A stretch of 64,000 nucleotides of DNA from Eubacterium aggregans. Lineage in GTDB: Bacteria; Bacillota; Clostridia; Eubacteriales; Eubacteriaceae. This document shows, one piece after another, positions 32,181 through 41,333 of the stretch (position 1 is its first letter; the number at the start of each line of letters is the position of its first letter). The DNA is taken from NCBI RefSeq assembly GCF_900107815.1, contig NZ_FNRK01000001.1, positions 62,001-126,000 of the forward strand, written 5' to 3'. Under the pieces are notes generated by a model. That model saw nothing but the letters and a program-made list of their open reading frames with translations, ran no database searches and was not told the origin of the DNA. The translations under genes were made by a program, and so were the position numbers.

Positions 32181-34227
32181 TTTTGTCCTCCTTCATTTCA
32201 ATAATCAAATTGCCGTACACGTCCACCGTCACCTGTTGGTCCGGTCCCACCACAGTGGAAGCCGTGGGTTCCTCTACCACCGCCGGTCCTGGAATTTGAG
32301 CACCAGCCCCCAGGGCGAAGCGATCGTAGATGGCGCCCTTGATGAAGCCCCCGTCCTCGAAGTAAATATCCCGTTCCGATTTCTGGGCCTGGGCCACCTC
32401 TCCCTGCTGCTCGGGTATCCGGGGCAGCTCCAGTTTTTCCTGACGGCCATAGGCCACCAGATGGAGATTGACGATTTCTGTGGGTGTGCCCTCCAGCTTA
32501 AAGGTATAGAAGTGCTCGTGGGTTTCGTGGAATTGCGCCACCAGGGCTTCCTTATCCGCCTCACTCCAAGGCACCGGCGGGGCATCCACACTGACGGTGT
32601 GTTCCTGTCCGAGGTAACGCATATCGGCCACGAACTTCAGCAGGATGTTTTCCCGGGCGACGCCCTGGGCCATGAGTCCGGCTTCAGCCTCCTCGATGAG
32701 GGGCTGCCACCAGCTGTTCAGGGTGTCCGCCGACGTGTCGTTCATCCGACTGATCTTCGTCTGGATATAATCGTTGCGCTGATCCGCCATGAGCATCCCC
32801 CAGGCGGAGAACACCGAGGCGGCCGGCGGGATGATGACCCGGCGCACGCCGAGCTCCTTGGCCAGATAGGCGCTGTGCATGGGACCGCCGCCGCCGAAGG
32901 CCACCATGGCGAAATCCCGGGGATCGTAGCCCCGGCGTACGGAGATCAGCTTCAGGGCGTTGAGCATATTGGAGTCTGCCACCCGGATGATGCTCATGGC
33001 GGCTTCCAGAGCCGTCATGCCCAGGGGCGTCCCCACCTTGTCCTGAATGGCCTTTTCCACCGCCGCCATATCCACCCCATTGTCGAAATTGTCCGGAGAC
33101 AGCCGACCGGTGAGGAGGCAGGCATCCGTGGTGGTGGGGTCACTGCTGCCGTTGCCATAGGCCACGGGGCCAGGCATGGCACCAGCGGATTGGGGACCCA
33201 CCTTCAGGGACCCGGCATCGTCGATCCAGGCAATGGAACCCCCGCCATTGCCAATTTCCACGATATCTACCACCGGGGCCATGACGGGATACCCGGCATA
33301 GCTTTCGGTGCGCTCGATGCGATACTCGGTGCTGACCTTGAGCTGGCCTTTATCGATAAGGGAACATTTGGCCGTGGTCCCCCCGATATCGAAGGCGATG
33401 ATATTGGGCTCGCCGATGGCTTCCCCCACCACAGCGGCGCCGAACACCCCGGCCACCGGGCCGGATTCCACCATGTTGATGGGACTAATCTTGCTCTGCT
33501 CAAAGGTGGTGGTCCCCCCGTTGCTCTTCATGATGTACTTGGGGCAATCCACCCCCAAGGCCTTCAGCTCTCCCTCCAGGCGGTCCACATAGGAGGATGC
33601 TGTGGGCATGACGTAGGCGTTGAGGGCGATGGTGGAGGTGCGCTCGTACTCCCGCCATTCCAGGGTGACATCCCGGGATGCCGTGACGAACACCTCCGGC
33701 CACAGCTCATGGATGCGGGCCACCGTGCGCTGCTCGTGGGCATCATTAGCATAGGCGTGGAGCATACACACCGCGATGGATTCGACCCCCTGTTCCCTCA
33801 GATAGGCCACGGCTTCATCGATATCCTGCTCCAACAGGGGCGTGATGACCTCCCCCCGATAGGACATCCGTTCCTCCACCTCACACCGCAGGTGGCGCGG
33901 GATGAAGGGCCGGGGTTTAGCAAATACGAGATTGAACAAATCCGGGCGATTGCACCGGGCGATTTCCAGAACATCCCGAAAGCCCTTGGTGGTAATCAGT
34001 CCGGTCTTGGCACCCTTCCGCTCCGTCAGAGCATTGATAACCGTCGTAGTGCCGTGGAAGAACAGCTCAATTTCCGCTGTGGAAATCCCGCTTTTCTTGA
34101 TGACATTAATAACGCCCTTTTCAAACCGAGGTGGTGTCGTGTGGCTTTTCTCAAAGGAAATGCCACGTTCACCATCCAGGACTACCAAATCCGTGAAGGT
34201 GCCGCCGATATCTGTTGCAATTCTCAT
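32173..34227 (-). CDS. hyuA: Hydantoinase A / oxoprolinase family subunit
   Basis: Protein of 684 residues from ATG 34227, which follows GGGAGG. The actin-like ATPase start MRIATDIGGTFTDLV is typical, and further blocks are FHGTTTVINAL, MKSNGGTTTFEQ, FDIGGTTAKCSLI and FAMVAFGGGGPMHS. It provides the ATP-hydrolysing part of the HyuAB enzyme. The open frame continues upstream to 34353 but that part lacks similarity and crosses the terminator of the transketolase genes. The exact substrate in this superfamily cannot be told from motifs. No promoter with good hexamers was found in 34228-34336. Confidence 0.88.
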   Translation of the reverse strand: MRIATDIGGTFTDLVVLDGERGISFEKSHTTPPRFEKGVINVIKKSGISTAEIELFFHGTTTVINALTERKGAKTGLITTKGFRDVLEIARCNRPDLFNLVFAKPRPFIPRHLRCEVEERMSYRGEVITPLLEQDIDEAVAYLREQGVESIAVCMLHAYANDAHEQRTVARIHELWPEVFVTASRDVTLEWREYERTSTIALNAYVMPTASSYVDRLEGELKALGVDCPKYIMKSNGGTTTFEQSKISPINMVESGPVAGVFGAAVVGEAIGEPNIIAFDIGGTTAKCSLIDKGQLKVSTEYRIERTESYAGYPVMAPVVDIVEIGNGGGSIAWIDDAGSLKVGPQSAGAMPGPVAYGNGSSDPTTTDACLLTGRLSPDNFDNGVDMAAVEKAIQDKVGTPLGMTALEAAMSIIRVADSNMLNALKLISVRRGYDPRDFAMVAFGGGGPMHSAYLAKELGVRRVIIPPAASVFSAWGMLMADQRNDYIQTKISRMNDTSADTLNSWWQPLIEEAEAGLMAQGVARENILLKFVADMRYLGQEHTVSVDAPPVPWSEADKEALVAQFHETHEHFYTFKLEGTPTEIVNLHLVAYGRQEKLELPRIPEQQGEVAQAQKSERDIYFEDGGFIKGAIYDRFALGAGAQIPGPAVVEEPTASTVVGPDQQVTVDVYGNLIIEMKEDKND

Positions 34228-34336
34228 ATTAACCTCCCATTTTCCATTATTTGTGGTAATAAGTGATAAGTTTACATTATCACAAAACCCTACTCCGGTA
34301 AAGCAAAAGAAACAAATTTCACCGGTCCCACCGACG

Positions 34337-34364
34337 AAAAAGCGGCACTGCAATGCAGTGCCGC
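34337..34364 (-). terminator. Terminator of the transketolase operon
   Basis: GCGGCACTG, a five-base loop and CAGTGCCGC form a perfect stem, followed on the minus strand by a T run. It lies 44 bases past the transketolase C-subunit stop. Confidence 0.88.
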
Positions 34365-34407
34365 CAAGATGTTTATTGAATCGTTGGATAAGGGGTTGAG
34401 GAAGCCC

Positions 34408-35337
34408 TCAAGCCTCTAAAATTCGTCGGGTGATCCCCTCAGCATCCAACCCATAGTAAGACAGAATCTCCTGGTACTCCCCGGAAGTGGCATAGCCTTT
34501 GGGAATACCCATGCGGTGGACGGTGGTATCCGCCATATCGCTCAGACATTCGGTAACCAAGGTCCCCAGTCCGCCGTCCACATAATGCTCTTCCACGGTG
34601 TATACCTTATGGGTTTTAGCCGCTGATGCCCGGACCAGCTCAGTATCCAAAGGACAAACCGTGGGCATCCCCAGATGATCCACTGAAATGCCCTGGGCCT
34701 CCAACTGTTTGACAGCTTCCAAGGCAGGACCGGTCATGCTGCCCGTGGAGATGAGGGTGATGTCTGTCCCCGCGTTGAGCTGCTGCCCCTTTCCGATGGT
34801 AAACGGCTTTTCCTCAAAGAGCACGGGAATCTTGGGGTTGCCGATGCGCATGTACACCGGACCCTCGTAGTCAATCATGGCTTTCACCGCAGCTCGAATC
34901 TCCGCTGGGTCCTGGGGTGCCAGCACCACCACACCGGGAATCATCCGGATGATGGCGAAGTCCTCCAGACTCTGATGGGTCGCCCCCAGATCCGAATAAG
35001 TAATGCCGCTGTTACGTCCCACTACCTTGACATTCTGGCGCATATACCCCAGGTCATTGCGAAACATCTCGTAGGGTCGGCAGGTGACAAAGGGGGCGAT
35101 GGCACAGAATACCGGAATATTCCCCGCGGTGGCCATCCCCGATGCCATTCCGATGGCGTACTGCTCCATGATGCCACACTCAAAGTAACGCTGGGGGCAG
35201 GCCTCCATAAAAGTGCCGAAGCCCGAGCTTTTGCCACTATCCGCAGAAAGCAGAACGACGGCATCATTCTCCATGGCAATTTCTGTGACGGCTTTCCCAA
35301 ATTCTTTCCGGGGATCGTAGGTTTCTCCAATTTTCAT
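34408..35337 (-). CDS. Transketolase, C-terminal (pyrimidine-binding) subunit
   Basis: Split transketolase subunit of 309 residues. It has the FECGIMEQYAIGMASGMAT segment with the catalytic glutamate, RNSGITYSDLGATHQSLEDFA, and a C-terminal domain with YTVEEHYVDGGLG. Together with the next gene upstream it forms a thiamine-diphosphate enzyme that moves two-carbon units between sugar phosphates. The ATG overlaps the stop of the N-terminal subunit by four bases. Split transketolases often sit in specialised sugar operons and act on non-standard substrates. Here they adjoin a transaldolase-family gene. Confidence 0.9.
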   Translation of the reverse strand: MKIGETYDPRKEFGKAVTEIAMENDAVVLLSADSGKSSGFGTFMEACPQRYFECGIMEQYAIGMASGMATAGNIPVFCAIAPFVTCRPYEMFRNDLGYMRQNVKVVGRNSGITYSDLGATHQSLEDFAIIRMIPGVVVLAPQDPAEIRAAVKAMIDYEGPVYMRIGNPKIPVLFEEKPFTIGKGQQLNAGTDITLISTGSMTGPALEAVKQLEAQGISVDHLGMPTVCPLDTELVRASAAKTHKVYTVEEHYVDGGLGTLVTECLSDMADTTVHRMGIPKGYATSGEYQEILSYYGLDAEGITRRILEA

Positions 35338-36191
35338 GATACAGCCTCCAGTTCTCTTTCGATGGCTGCAATTAAGCGCTTGGTATCGGCCTCCGCCTGA
35401 TCCAGGGCTTCGGATGTCGGTGCCCAGAAGTGGTAAGCCACATCCCCCTCGCCTTCGTTTAAGCCCTTGGCTTTGGTGGTCTTTGCAATGATAACAGTGG
35501 GTTTCCCCGTTCCTTCAGCCACCAAATCCAGGGTATCCACAATCTGTTCCATATCGTTTCCGTCCATGGTCAGCACGTGCCATCCAAAGGCCGAAAATTT
35601 ATCCGCAATGGGTTCCATATCCATAATGGTATTCACCGGGCCGCTGATTTGCAGGCCATTGTCGTCCAGCAATAAGACCAGGTTATCCAGTCCAAATTTG
35701 GGCGCCGCTGCAGCTGCTTCCCAATTGGAGCCCTCGGGCAACTCACCATCTCCCATAATAACGACGGTCCGATAGCTGCGCCCCTGGAGCTTGGCTGCGG
35801 CAGCCATGCCGCAGGCGATGGATAAGCCATGGCCCAACGCGCCGGTATTGGCCTCGATTCCGGGCAGCTTATGCATATCCGGATGTCCCGGTATCTTGGC
35901 ATGGAGGCTGCCGTAGGTATCCAGCACCGTCTTATCAAAATAACCCTTCTCCGCCAGGACAGCGTACTGAGCCAGACATTTATGCCCCGCCGACAGCAGG
36001 AAGCGATCCCGATCCAGCCAGCCCGGCCTTTTGGGGTCCACAGCCATCGTATCGAAGTATAAGGCCGTCACCATATCGATTGCCGACAGTGCCCCACCCA
36101 CATGGCCGTGGCCGCTGGCCCGGAGCATGCGCAGCACGTTCAGGCGGCACTGCTCCGCGGTCAGCTTGAGTTTTAAAATCCGTTCGTTCAT
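35334..36191 (-). CDS. Transketolase, N-terminal (TPP-binding) subunit
   Basis: Subunit of 285 residues from ATG 36191, preceded by GGGGAG. Motifs are ASGHGHVGGALSAIDMVTALYF, ALGHGLSIACGMA and the thiamine-diphosphate binding GDGELPEGSNWEAAAAA followed by LLLDDNGLQ. It pairs with the C-terminal subunit encoded next. The gene lies 48 bases downstream of the transaldolase-family gene in one transcription unit, so both enzymes of a non-oxidative pentose-phosphate-like interconversion are together. The frame start at 36218 is an alternative but has no better ribosome binding site. Confidence 0.9.
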   Translation of the reverse strand: MNERILKLKLTAEQCRLNVLRMLRASGHGHVGGALSAIDMVTALYFDTMAVDPKRPGWLDRDRFLLSAGHKCLAQYAVLAEKGYFDKTVLDTYGSLHAKIPGHPDMHKLPGIEANTGALGHGLSIACGMAAAAKLQGRSYRTVVIMGDGELPEGSNWEAAAAAPKFGLDNLVLLLDDNGLQISGPVNTIMDMEPIADKFSAFGWHVLTMDGNDMEQIVDTLDLVAEGTGKPTVIIAKTTKAKGLNEGEGDVAYHFWAPTSEALDQAEADTKRLIAAIERELEAVS

Positions 36192-36239
36192 ACCATTCTC
36201 CCCTAATTGTTTCCTCACATCATCCCTTTAGTCATCCCC

Positions 36240-37541
36240 CTAGGACATCCCGTTGGCGGCATTCATAAAACGACGCTGGTAGGACACCACCTGATTGGCA
36301 CTGGTGAATCGTGCCAGATAATTGGGTTCTGCCGTGATAACCACCCGCCCGGCCATATCGCCATATTCATCCGAAGATAACAGCCGATCGATATCCGGGT
36401 AATTATCCGGCCCTTCCATACTGCAAATAATAAGCCGGGTATCCGGTAAATTACTCTGGCGCAGGAGTCTTAAATTCTGTCGGACACCGTCTAAGCCATC
36501 CCGGCCTTCAGCACAATCAAAGGCGCGGTGTTTCAGCATGTTTTCCGCTTCCTTCCGAACCAGATTCAGGTCAATATCCAAATCTCCCGCACAGAAATAA
36601 TCTTTATCGATCATAAAACTTCTGAGCTGTTCCAGATATTTGACATCCTTGGTATCCCGGTACAGGCCCAGGTATTCTTCCATCGTCGTGGATTGCAGCA
36701 AGCGATGGCGGATGAAGCTATTGATGAAGTAAGGCCGGGCCTGGAGGGCCAGGGCAGTCTGCCAGGGCTCGAACATCAGGGTAAAGTTCACCCGATAGCC
36801 GTGCTCGTGGAGCATCAGGGCCAGGTGGTGTCCCCGGAAGGCATCGGCCGTAGAAGGGGCGTTATGGGCGGTGGCCAGACGTTTATCCCCAGTGAGTAAG
36901 CTCCCCACGTTATTTGCATTGACCGGGCCAGTATGGGGCACCTTAATGACCACCCGGTGTTCACCGAGCATTTCTTTAAACTTAGCGGCTTCCTCTAAAA
37001 TTTCAGCGTCACTTTTACCAAAGGGATCGTTGAGTTCCACACTGATGTCTGCACCAGGCCCCAGAATGCGTCCGATTTCCGCCATGACTTCATCCCGGGT
37101 TTTAAACTGCCCACCCACATTGGCCTTGGGATTATTGATAAAGAGGTCATAAATAATTCCCGGATTACAGGTTAAATTGGCAATATAGTCGGCAATGGGG
37201 GCAACTTCATAGGGATTGGCACTATCTGCCGAAAAAAGCACATTGGTGGGACGCTTTACACTATTTTTATCATAACTGATGTCCCGGACCAGATCCACTC
37301 GCAGTACCCGCCCCACAAAACCTAACGCCGCCTTGAAGCCTGCCGGGGTTTCCCACTCCGGAACCTGGTAGGTTTCAATGACCTTTTTAAATTCCGGGGT
37401 CACGCCAATGCGATCAGCCCGACCATTCAGGTGATCAAATTCTGCTGCTGTCAGCGGCAAATCCTGAACGCGTGCAACCAGGGCTTCTTCTCCGCTGACG
37501 ACCGGTAAATTTAAATCCTTTAACGTCCAATTAATCTTCAT
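36240..37541 (-). CDS. Long transaldolase-family protein
   Basis: Protein of 433 residues, much longer than transaldolases (about 215-330). The barrel motifs are FSADSANPYEVA, IANLTCNPGIIYD, DISVELNDPFGKSD, VVIKVPHTGPVN with the Schiff-base lysine, and NFTLMFEPWQTALALQ with FINSFIRHR. This order matches the transaldolase / fructose-6-phosphate aldolase family. The extra length lies in an N-terminal extension of about 90 residues, an insertion after the lysine strand and a longer C-terminus. The ATG at 37541 follows GGAGAGAG. It leads the operon with split transketolase, so it probably handles the same sugar phosphates. The true substrate is open. Confidence 0.75.
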   Translation of the reverse strand: MKINWTLKDLNLPVVSGEEALVARVQDLPLTAAEFDHLNGRADRIGVTPEFKKVIETYQVPEWETPAGFKAALGFVGRVLRVDLVRDISYDKNSVKRPTNVLFSADSANPYEVAPIADYIANLTCNPGIIYDLFINNPKANVGGQFKTRDEVMAEIGRILGPGADISVELNDPFGKSDAEILEEAAKFKEMLGEHRVVIKVPHTGPVNANNVGSLLTGDKRLATAHNAPSTADAFRGHHLALMLHEHGYRVNFTLMFEPWQTALALQARPYFINSFIRHRLLQSTTMEEYLGLYRDTKDVKYLEQLRSFMIDKDYFCAGDLDIDLNLVRKEAENMLKHRAFDCAEGRDGLDGVRQNLRLLRQSNLPDTRLIICSMEGPDNYPDIDRLLSSDEYGDMAGRVVITAEPNYLARFTSANQVVSYQRRFMNAANGMS

Positions 37542-37612
37542 CTTCTCTCTCCAATCTTCTGTCAATATTCTTGCACTCCCCCGTCATCATGACCAGTTAG
37601 TACTACTTTAGT

Positions 37613-37655
37613 TAAAAAAAATGCATGGGAGTAACGGATTCGCCACTCCGCATGC
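37613..37655 (-). terminator. Terminator after the fourth DeoC-family gene
   Basis: On the minus strand GCATGCGGAGT, a loop and ACTCCCATGC are followed by ATTTTTTTT. It separates the kinase/DeoC transcription unit from the transaldolase-transketolase unit. About 20 bases further on, ATGACCAG (37589-37596) matches a half-site of the GntR operators, hinting at shared control. Confidence 0.85.
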
Positions 37656-37676
37656 AAAGGGGTTTTAACACATGAA

Positions 37677-38399
37677 TTATTCGGCGTATTTCGGTACGAT
37701 GCCGATCTCACGCATGGTGGACAGTGCCGAAATGATTTCGGGGGCTGCCCTTGTACCGATCAAGTCGGCACCTGCCATAATAAAGGCGTAGGCATTTTGT
37801 GGCCGGGGGAATTTAACCCCGGAAACTTTAAGCTTTACATCAGAGCCTTCACACGCTTTCTTTGCTACCAAAAATTGTTCCATGCTTGGCCCTTCAAATT
37901 GACCCGTGGCGGTCTTCATATAATCGATTTGGCATTCAATTAATAAATCACAGGCTCTTTTGATTTCATCATCCGTCAAAAAAGCCATATCCAGAATCCC
38001 CTTAGTGAGGACTGCATCTCCTGCCGCACCCTTGAAGCGCTTTAGTTCATCCCGAACCACATTCAGATCCCCATCTTTCAGGGCCCCAAGGTTCAAACAC
38101 ATATCAATGGATTTAGCACCGAAGCGCACCGCTTCCAGAGCTTCCATTTCCTTCACCGCCGGCGTGCTGCTGCCCCAGGCAAAATTAATGCCGCAGGCCG
38201 GCAGTACATCGGAGTCCGCCAGGGCATCCACCAACACCGGCATCCAGTAGGGGCTGGAAACGTACATGGCGGCACAATTCCATTTCTTGGCCTCCGCTGC
38301 TCCATCCAGCACCTTCTGTTGGGTAGTATCCTTGGGAAGGATGGCATAATCAAACAGCTTCCCCAAGCTTTTTTCATCCATTATGGATAAATCAACCAT
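37677..38399 (-). CDS. DeoC-family aldolase, atypical paralogue 4
   Basis: Protein of 240 residues, the most divergent of four related aldolases in this locus. The barrel start is LFDYAILPKDTT where standard DeoC has a DHT motif. The Schiff-base lysine is in YMKTATGQFEG, and the second-lysine loop reads LKVSGVKFPRPQNAYAF instead of the usual KAAGGIR. The ATG at 38399 lies 10 bases after the glycerol-1-phosphate-dehydrogenase-like stop, with GAGGG ahead. It ends a transcription unit at a strong terminator. It is expected to be a class I aldolase on a sugar phosphate that is not deoxyribose 5-phosphate. Confidence 0.8.
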   Translation of the reverse strand: MVDLSIMDEKSLGKLFDYAILPKDTTQQKVLDGAAEAKKWNCAAMYVSSPYWMPVLVDALADSDVLPACGINFAWGSSTPAVKEMEALEAVRFGAKSIDMCLNLGALKDGDLNVVRDELKRFKGAAGDAVLTKGILDMAFLTDDEIKRACDLLIECQIDYMKTATGQFEGPSMEQFLVAKKACEGSDVKLKVSGVKFPRPQNAYAFIMAGADLIGTRAAPEIISALSTMREIGIVPKYAE

Positions 38400-38409
38400 T
38401 ATAATTCCC

Positions 38410-39786
38410 TCACTCTCTATAGCCCATTTCCCGGCAAAGCCGTGCTGACACTTCGGGCAGCAGCCCCAAAGCCTCAATGATCCAAAGGGCATTATACCGC
38501 CCAGCACGGGATTCTTTGGCATAATATAAGCTATCCATCAATTCTTCTTCGGTAATTCCTAATTCTTTGGGTGTTCTGGGGGCACCGGCAATTGCCAGCC
38601 ACCGAGCAATGGTATCGGCATTGGGCAGGGCAGCTGCCTTTTCCCGAAGGGCTGGCAGGGCTTCCAAAATTCGGTGAATTTCCTGCTGTCTGACAACGGG
38701 GTCGAAGGAATGATTATCCCGCTGAACATCGAAAATTTCTTCTGCACCGGTACCATAAACCCTACGAATCCCCTCCTGCCATTTTCTTTCCCCCCACATA
38801 GAATCAAGGGCTTTCTGGATATCAAAGGTTCCCTCATCCAGAGCCAAAATATACTGCCATAGTTTCAAATTAACCACTGCGCCGACGCCAACCATCTGAC
38901 CGTGCATGGATTGGGGTATCCCGCGATTTTCCTGGCACATGACCCAGTAGTGGTTTAATTGGTGCTCCGCCCCAGAACCACAAGGAGAGGAACCATACCA
39001 GGCCATGGCCACAGCACTGCGGTACAGGGCATCCGTCAAGCGCCCCACCGCCACCGGATTCCCCACTGCAATGCCCTCTGCCGTTTCCTGTGAAGCGCCC
39101 TTCTCAATACAGGATGCCATCATGGCTTCAACCGCCTCACAATAGTAGAGGTCTTTCACCATCTTCCCAGAATACCAATCGATGGCGGCGCTGATTTTCG
39201 AGACCACTTCACCAATTCCAGCCGCATTCATTCGCGGCGGTGCACTGGCAATAATGGCGGTATCCGCTAAAATAAGGGTCGGATAATCCAGATAGTGGGT
39301 CTTTTGAAGATCATCGATGATGATGACGGACATATTGGTAAAGAACCCATCCATGGTCATGGCCGATGGAATGGCCACACAGGGCAGGCCCATCCGTGAA
39401 GCCAGGTACCGCACGGTATCTGTCACCATACCACCGCCCAGAGAAATCAGAAACCCTGTATCCTCGGACAAATGGCAAAGGATATTTCCAAGGGCCCTTT
39501 CATCTGAGCGGCTGCCCTCGGGCAGAGTATAAACGGAAACTGCGAGATCTTCTTCTTGCCACTGGGCTAACAGTGCTTCTCCCAGCACCTGATAAACAAC
39601 GGCATCCGTTACCAGCATGCCCTTGCCTGTCATTCCCAAGGCTTCTAACTGTGTCGGAAGGGTTCGGGCCACATCGGGCCCGATAACCACCTTTCCCACT
39701 GGCATGGTATGGTGCCGTCCACAGCGGCAGTCAAAGGCGTGCTTTTTATAAATATCCACTCCTTTGACTTTCCATTCCTCCATCAT
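38410..39786 (-). CDS. Glycerol-1-phosphate dehydrogenase-like protein (EgsA/AraM family)
   Basis: Protein of 458 residues of the iron-containing/dehydroquinate synthase-like dehydrogenase fold. The nucleotide-binding motif is ISLGGGMVTDTVRYLA, followed by IPSAMTMDGFFTN, and metal-ligand histidines in SGAEHQLNHYW and SMHGQMVG. The N-terminal 30 residues have a CRCGRHH element typical of the AraM/EgsA branch. These enzymes interconvert dihydroxyacetone phosphate and sn-glycerol 1-phosphate; AraM occurs in the B. subtilis arabinose operon. The start overlaps the FGGY kinase stop. Here it probably oxidises or reduces a polyol phosphate of the pathway. Confidence 0.82.
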   Translation of the reverse strand: MMEEWKVKGVDIYKKHAFDCRCGRHHTMPVGKVVIGPDVARTLPTQLEALGMTGKGMLVTDAVVYQVLGEALLAQWQEEDLAVSVYTLPEGSRSDERALGNILCHLSEDTGFLISLGGGMVTDTVRYLASRMGLPCVAIPSAMTMDGFFTNMSVIIIDDLQKTHYLDYPTLILADTAIIASAPPRMNAAGIGEVVSKISAAIDWYSGKMVKDLYYCEAVEAMMASCIEKGASQETAEGIAVGNPVAVGRLTDALYRSAVAMAWYGSSPCGSGAEHQLNHYWVMCQENRGIPQSMHGQMVGVGAVVNLKLWQYILALDEGTFDIQKALDSMWGERKWQEGIRRVYGTGAEEIFDVQRDNHSFDPVVRQQEIHRILEALPALREKAAALPNADTIARWLAIAGAPRTPKELGITEEELMDSLYYAKESRAGRYNALWIIEALGLLPEVSARLCREMGYRE

Positions 39787-41306
39787 TAAAAAATCTTTCC
39801 ATTCAATGCATCGTATACATCATTGAAGCGTCGATAGGCCTTATCATAGGCTTCATAATTATCAGGGTTAGGATAATAGGTTTGGGTAATCTTGACCGCA
39901 CGGTCCGCGGCTTCGTGGGCATCCTTGTATTCTCCCACACCGATACCAGCATAAAGGGCAGCACCCAAGCAACCACTTTCACTAGCGGCTAAGAGGTGAA
40001 TGGGCTGCTTGCAGATATCTGCCAGCATTTGGCTCCACAATGGAGATTTGGCCGCACCACCCGTAAGGCGAATGCCATTGATACGGATGCCAGCTTCTAA
40101 CTCTGCGTTAATAATATCGTACATTTCATAGCAAATGCCTTCCATGACGGCACGGGCCATGTCGGCCTTGGTCGTTCCCAGGCTCATTCCAATGAAGGTC
40201 GCCCGGGCCTGATCGTTCAGCTTCGCTCCGGAAACCCCTTGAAGGTAGGGCAAGAAGGTAATGCCATTGGCCCCGATGGGTACACCGGCAATTTGTTCAT
40301 TGATGATATCGTAGGGATCCACGCCGGAGACTTCCCCGGCAATTTTTTCTAAATCTGCAAAGGTATCCCGATACCAGCGATAGCTGGAAGCTGAGGTATT
40401 CGAAAAAGCTTCTATCGTGAAGTTGCCCACACCATGGTTCCCCTTAACCACTAAACGACCTTTAGGATCGCGAATGGATTCGTCCGAAGCAATAAAGCAG
40501 GAGCCAAAGGTTCCCATAACCATGACGGCGGTTCCGTCATCCACAGCCCCAGATCCAAAGGTATTACAGTTTTGGTCATGGGCACCAATGCAAATGGGTG
40601 TTCCTTCTGCCAAACCGGTCAGTTCCGCAATATCTGCAGGGATATGCCCCACCACCTTGCCTGGTTCAGCAATAATTTCCGCACGTTTGCTCAGGGGAAT
40701 GCCCAACATATCATGGTGCTTCTTGGACCATTCCTTACTATTGATGTCCATCATCCCCTCACGGCTGGCCGAGGAGAAATCCGTATAATAACCGTCTGCC
40801 CCTAATTCTTTCAGGAAATAATCCTGATGGGTTGAGAATAGGGCTGTTTTCTCCCAGTTTTCCGGTTCATTTTCTTTAAGCCAAACCAGTTTGGCAATAC
40901 TGAAACACATCCCCAGGGGGTCCCCGGTAATTTCATAATGTTCATTTCTGGCAATATGCTCCTGAATCCATCCAATTTCCTTGGCACCACCCCGCAGATC
41001 CTGCCATCCTACAAAGGGGCGAATCAATTTGCCCTCTTCATCCAACAGCCCAATGACGGAACCCTGGGAGGATAACCCGATGGCCAGAATGTCCGTAGGG
41101 TCTACCCCTGATTTTTCAATGGCGGCCTTACAGGTTTCATACAGCGCCGGGGTCATATCCTCCGGAATCTGTTCAACCCAACCTTCCTTGGGATAATAAC
41201 AGGGATATTCCCGATAGTTGCTCCCCATCAGATTCCCTTCCAAGTCAAACACACACACCTTACAGCCCGTCGTCCCGGCGTCCATACCTACTAAATATTT
41301 ACCCAT
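39786..41306 (-). CDS. FGGY-family sugar kinase (xylulokinase-like)
   Basis: Kinase of 506 residues. It starts with VGMDAGTTGCKVCVFD, and has AIGLSSQGSVIGLLD, AHDQNCNTFGSGAVDDG, and RLTGGAAKSPLWSQMLADI, the C-terminal ATP-binding block of the family. Members phosphorylate xylulose, ribulose, erythritol, glycerol and others; the motif set is nearest to xylulokinase-type members but is not diagnostic. It follows a DeoC-family gene by 27 bases and overlaps the dehydrogenase gene. It is likely to be the entry kinase of the pathway because no PTS genes occur in this locus. Confidence 0.86.
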   Translation of the reverse strand: MGKYLVGMDAGTTGCKVCVFDLEGNLMGSNYREYPCYYPKEGWVEQIPEDMTPALYETCKAAIEKSGVDPTDILAIGLSSQGSVIGLLDEEGKLIRPFVGWQDLRGGAKEIGWIQEHIARNEHYEITGDPLGMCFSIAKLVWLKENEPENWEKTALFSTHQDYFLKELGADGYYTDFSSASREGMMDINSKEWSKKHHDMLGIPLSKRAEIIAEPGKVVGHIPADIAELTGLAEGTPICIGAHDQNCNTFGSGAVDDGTAVMVMGTFGSCFIASDESIRDPKGRLVVKGNHGVGNFTIEAFSNTSASSYRWYRDTFADLEKIAGEVSGVDPYDIINEQIAGVPIGANGITFLPYLQGVSGAKLNDQARATFIGMSLGTTKADMARAVMEGICYEMYDIINAELEAGIRINGIRLTGGAAKSPLWSQMLADICKQPIHLLAASESGCLGAALYAGIGVGEYKDAHEAADRAVKITQTYYPNPDNYEAYDKAYRRFNDVYDALNGKIF

Positions 41307-41333
41307 GACTCTCTCCTTGTATTAATTTTATAC

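Noticed and set aside
32122-34266. A 714-codon open frame on the plus strand opposite hyuA.
   Set aside because: It is antisense to a strongly supported hydantoinase gene, with low-complexity composition and no recognisable motif.
40417-40788. Plus-strand frame opposite the FGGY kinase.
   Set aside because: Antisense shadow; the kinase motifs on the minus strand are unambiguous.
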